A stretch of DNA of 64,000 nt, taken from NCBI GenBank assembly GCA_963830455.1, contig CAWHMT010000007.1, positions 186,001 to 250,000 on the forward strand. The letters run 5' to 3'. The translations under genes and the position numbers were made by a program. Positions 61,311 to 64,000 of the stretch are shown here, piece by piece. Every line of letters starts with the position of its first letter. The first letter of the stretch is position 1. The notes under the pieces are model-generated. The model worked only from the letters and a program-made list of their open reading frames with translations, ran no database searches and had not been told where the DNA came from. The stretch is from 20CM-2-65-7 sp963830455 (GTDB lineage: Bacteria; Gemmatimonadota; Gemmatimonadetes; Gemmatimonadales; GWC2-71-9).

Positions 61311-62483
61311 GTGATCAATCCGGAAGAACTCGCCAAGCACTACACTCGGTTTCGAGTCACCGAACGGATTCTTCTAACGGGCCATTCCCATCAGGCGTGG
61401 CCCGACGTGGCATTCGAAGCGCAGCAGCAGGCGTGGCTGGACACGGCAGAGCACGTCGATGATGTGTGGGATCTCGCGTTTCAGAAGGCCAATGAAGTGC
61501 GGCGGGGATTTGCGCGGCTGCTCGACGATACGCCCGAGCGCATTGCCCTCGCAGAAAACACACATGAGCTGGTCGTGCGCTTTCTCTCGGCGCTTCCCCT
61601 GCGCAAACGTCCTCAGCTTGTCACGACCGACGGTGAGTTTCACACGATTCGTCGCCAACTCGATCGGTTGGCCGAAGAAGGGATCGAGGTCATCAAGGTG
61701 CCGGCGATGCCGGCAGCGACCTTGGCCGAGCGGTTGGCGATATCGGTGGACGATCGCACGGCGGCCGTGCTCGTGTCGGCAGTGCTCTACGCGAACGCGT
61801 ACATCGTCCCGCATCTCAAGGTCGTCCAGGAGGCCTGCGAGCGGGTCGGCGCCGAGCTGCTGGTGGATGCCTATCACGCGATCAACGTCGTGCCGTTCTC
61901 TCTGATAGAGGAAGGGCTGGAGCAGGCGTACGTGGTTGGCGGGGGCTACAAGTACTGCCAGCTCGGCCCTGGCAACGCCTTCCTGCGGTTTCCTCAGGAC
62001 ACCGATCTGCGGCCGGTTGTCACGGGGTGGTTCAGCGAGTTCACCGATCTCAGCCGTTCACCAGATGGGAGTCGAGTGTCGTATGGACCGGGACCGGCGC
62101 GGTTTGCCGGCGCGACTTACGACTTCACGAGCCATTATCGGGCGGCGGCGGTGTTCAAGTTTTTCGAAGAACAGAAGCTCACGCCGCAGAAGCTGCGCGA
62201 GCTCAACCAGCATCAGATCGAGATTCTGTCGGGGGGGACCAGAAACGATGCGATAGGTGGATTTCTCGCGATCCCGGCGCCGCGGGCCGCGAAAACCCAG
62301 AAAGCACTCCGAAAGCAGAACATCTGGACCGATTATCGGGGAGACACGCTGCGCGTGGGACCAGCACCATACGTGACCGACGCCCAGCTCCGAGGCGCAG
62401 CAGCTGCGGCGATTCGGAGCATCTCCAAAGCGCCGGTCGCGGGATTTCGGTTCGCTCGCAGCACGCTCCGTCCGACACCTTGA
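61311..62483 (+). CDS. kynU: Kynureninase
   Basis: A PLP enzyme that splits kynurenine into anthranilate and alanine. The 390 residues show FRVTERILLTGHSHQAWPDVAF, ENTHELVVRFLSALP, DAYHAINVVPFSLIEEGL with the PLP-binding Asp186, and VVGGGYKYCQLGPGNAFLRFP with the Schiff-base Lys214. The start is a GTG at 61311. Family length is usually 400-420, so this one is slightly short. Last gene of the operon. Confidence 0.92.
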   Translation: MINPEELAKHYTRFRVTERILLTGHSHQAWPDVAFEAQQQAWLDTAEHVDDVWDLAFQKANEVRRGFARLLDDTPERIALAENTHELVVRFLSALPLRKRPQLVTTDGEFHTIRRQLDRLAEEGIEVIKVPAMPAATLAERLAISVDDRTAAVLVSAVLYANAYIVPHLKVVQEACERVGAELLVDAYHAINVVPFSLIEEGLEQAYVVGGGYKYCQLGPGNAFLRFPQDTDLRPVVTGWFSEFTDLSRSPDGSRVSYGPGPARFAGATYDFTSHYRAAAVFKFFEEQKLTPQKLRELNQHQIEILSGGTRNDAIGGFLAIPAPRAAKTQKALRKQNIWTDYRGDTLRVGPAPYVTDAQLRGAAAAAIRSISKAPVAGFRFARSTLRPTP

Positions 62484-62515
62484 CTCGGCACCAACGCCGA
62501 GCCGACCTTGTGGTC

Positions 62516-63047
62516 ATGCCTCGTCACTCGCCTGTATACGGTGGCAGACGCGCGGGCCATGCCGACGACCGGAACCGCTACGAAACGATCGACGGGGAGC
62601 TGGTTGTGACCCCCGCCCCATCGTTCCGACACCAGGTCGTGCTGTCTCGGCTACTCCTGGCAATGGGTGTTTACGTCGAACGCCATGAGCTCGGGTATCT
62701 GGTGGTCGGCCAGTTAGACGTTGTCTACGGACCGATGACGCTGGTAGAACCGGACGTGCTGTTCATATCGGCCAGGCGACGCGAGGTGCTACGGAGCGAG
62801 CGGCCGGGCGCACCGGATCTGTCGTCGAAGTGCTGTCGCGAGCACGGCAGAAGAACCGCGTCGCAGCGCGCGCTGTACGGAAACGGGCGTACGGGAATCT
62901 TGGATCGTGGACGCCGAACAGAATCGCGTGGAGATCTGGCGGACGGTGCTTGGAGGCCGAGGTGCGGAGCGATGTCGTACCGTGGCAGCCCGACACTACA
63001 ATTGAGGCGTTAACGATCGACCTCTCGGCGATCTTCAGACGCGTTAA
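62516..63047 (+). pseudogene. Uma2-family endonuclease-like gene, multiply frameshifted
   Basis: Pieces in several frames resemble Uma2 (DUF820): YTVADARAM, RNRYETIDGELVVTPAPSFRHQVVLSRLLLAMGVYVERHELG, LVVGQLDVVYGPMTLVEPDVLFISARR, LVVEVLSRA-like, ESWIVDAEQNRVEIWR and ALTIDLSAIFRR. At least four frame changes (about 62530, 62565, 62817, 62870 and later) break it. It may be a decayed copy or be hit by sequence errors. Uma2 proteins have a PD-(D/E)XK nuclease fold and are abundant in some environmental bacteria; their role is unclear. Confidence 0.6.
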
Positions 63048-63157
63048 GCCCCGATTACTCGTCGCACGGCTTGTTCACAATCGTCACATTCCACCCGACT
63101 CCGCGTCTACAGCACTCACACGTCGACCGAGCGTATCGCCTTCCCTTTTCAGGCGCA

Positions 63158-63773
63158 TCATGTGCACATGCGGACTTGGGACCACTGAAATACGATGGAA
63201 TCACGGCCGACCGGGAACCAGCCAGTGCCGTCCGGCGGATGCGAGAGGTCGATCCGCAGCAAATAGCTTCCACCATCCGGGAAGAATGAGCCGGGGAGAG
63301 TGTCGAGGCGAACGACGCTGGGGCTCGACGTCGACCAACCCTCGATCGGTCGGTAGCATCCGGCGACTTGCCGCGCGACCGTGCGATCCAACGAATACAT
63401 GATCACCATGTCGTCTGCGGTTCCTGCACTGCGATCGGGACCGAATGACTCTCACCTCGAACCCATCTGCCTGGGGCGCATAAGTGATAGCGGATCCCCA
63501 AAAATCGATTGGTGGCTCTGCAGTCTCGAGCAACTCACATTCGTCTGGGTCTGAAGCGTCACACGCCGCCTTGAGAGTCACCGGCCAAGCATTGCTATCC
63601 GCATGGAATCTCACCACTGCACCATACCAAACGCGTAACCGGACGCTCCGTCTCGATTCGTGGCGCCTCAGCGCGGGAGCCGCATAACACCAGGGACTCT
63701 GACTTCCACATGGTGGGGTTGTCAGGATAAAGAGAGCTAAGGCCACCGGGGCAGAGCGACTGATAATCGTCAC
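63158..63773 (-). CDS. Secreted protein, function unknown (frameshifted)
   Basis: From GTG 63773, overlapping the tadA stop (GTGA), the N-terminus MTIISRSAPVALALFILTTPPC looks like a signal peptide with a possible lipobox Cys. The body reads CYAAPALRRHESRRSVRLRVWYGAVVRFHADSN, AEPPIDFWGSAITYAPQADGFEVRVIR, then after a frameshift at about 63430 DDMVIMYSLDRTVARQVAGCYRPIEGWS and LRIDLSHPPDGTGWFPVGRDSIVFQWSQVRMC. Joined length about 205 residues. No family recognised. The 63048-63157 gap holds nothing I can identify. Confidence 0.55.
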
Positions 63774-64000
63774 CTCGAGGTAAGACGCTTCGCGCCGAAG
63801 AAGTCCTTGATCAGCGTGCCGCACGCCTCGGCTTCGACTCCGCCCTGGGCTTCCACCCGATGATTCAGCCGCGGATGCCGCACCAAGTCGCCTAACGACC
63901 CGCACATCCCGGCTTTCTCGTCGTACGCCCCAAACACCAGCTTCCCAACCTTCGCCAGCACGATCGCGCCGGCGCACTGCGCGCACGGCTCGAGGGTGAC
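63770..64000 (-). CDS. tadA: tRNA adenosine deaminase (5' end beyond window)
   Basis: The C-terminal part of a CDA-family deaminase that converts A34 to inosine in tRNA-Arg(ACG). It shows the second zinc motif VTLEPCAQCAGAIVLAKVGKLVFGAYDEKAGMCGS and the end VEAEACGTLIKDFFGAKR. The first zinc motif (HAE) is outside the window. Its stop overlaps the next minus-strand gene by 4 bases. Confidence 0.9.
   Translation of the reverse strand, partial: VTLEPCAQCAGAIVLAKVGKLVFGAYDEKAGMCGSLGDLVRHPRLNHRVEAQGGVEAEACGTLIKDFFGAKRLTSR

Overview
The window is a densely packed, GC-rich (about two-thirds GC by eye) bacterial chromosome segment. Many genes start with GTG or TTG and overlap their neighbour by 4 bases. 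The gene content fits a free-living, Gram-negative aerobe: an outer-membrane-type barrel, several lipoproteins, a BshA-type bacillithiol glycosyltransferase, an alternative GlmU-like protein, aerotolerance-type MoxR/Bat genes and a perfect CIRCE site before groESL. Gemmatimonadota is my best guess, but this is inference; there is no rRNA gene to settle it. No prophage, CRISPR array or classical insertion sequence was seen.

Layout. 1-5.5 kb (minus): gatC (cut by the edge), a PcrA/UvrD helicase, a histidine kinase, serS and a lipoprotein. 5.6-10.4 kb (plus): a roadblock/LC7 protein, a response regulator, mannose-1-phosphate guanylyltransferase, a GlmU-like protein and a membrane Ser/Thr kinase. 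10.5-16.4 kb (minus): a small exported protein, an HD-GYP protein, a HEAT-repeat protein and groESL. 16.4-26.6 kb (minus): an NlpC/P60 hydrolase, membrane proteins, two UbiA-family prenyltransferases, coaX, birA, uppP, bshA, miaA and mutL. 26.6-38 kb (minus): a MoxR/DUF58/Bat operon followed upstream by a second HEAT protein, an unrecognised Rossmann protein and a pseudouridine synthase. 38-45.5 kb: scpAB, a site-2 protease, rpsT (plus), a zinc-ribbon protein, an aldolase-family protein, pyrC, pyrB, pyrR and a lipoprotein. 45.6-52.5 kb: a D-2-hydroxyacid dehydrogenase, citrate synthase, an M20 peptidase and small proteins. 52.5-52.8 kb: two tRNA-Ser genes. 52.8-62.5 kb: a tryptophan-degradation locus. 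62.5-64 kb: a broken Uma2 gene, a secreted protein and tadA (cut by the edge).

The most coherent system is the plus-strand operon 54393-62483 with its divergent ligase (52839-54384). Tryptophan 2,3-dioxygenase and kynureninase would give anthranilate, the benzoate-CoA-ligase-type enzyme would activate it, and a flavoprotein monooxygenase fused to an old-yellow-enzyme domain matches 2-aminobenzoyl-CoA monooxygenase/reductase. A crotonase, an acyl-CoA dehydrogenase, an SDR and a Rid-family protein would follow. No classical kynurenine formamidase is present; a creatininase-family protein heads the operon and is a candidate for that step.

The most unusual DNA-level pattern is a set of short elements, most of them exactly 28 bases long and made of four near-identical heptamers. 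The heptamer differs from locus to locus. They lie inside or at the ends of genes such as gatC, miaA, mutL, batD, the crotonase and the monooxygenase/reductase. Some are inverted pairs, and several carry the stop codon of a gene. A related octamer family based on CTAGACGT marks the end of groL and flanks a tRNA-Ser gene.

Several genes between 40.8 and 63.5 kb are split by single-base frameshifts, mostly at runs of G or C. I treat these mainly as probable sequencing errors.
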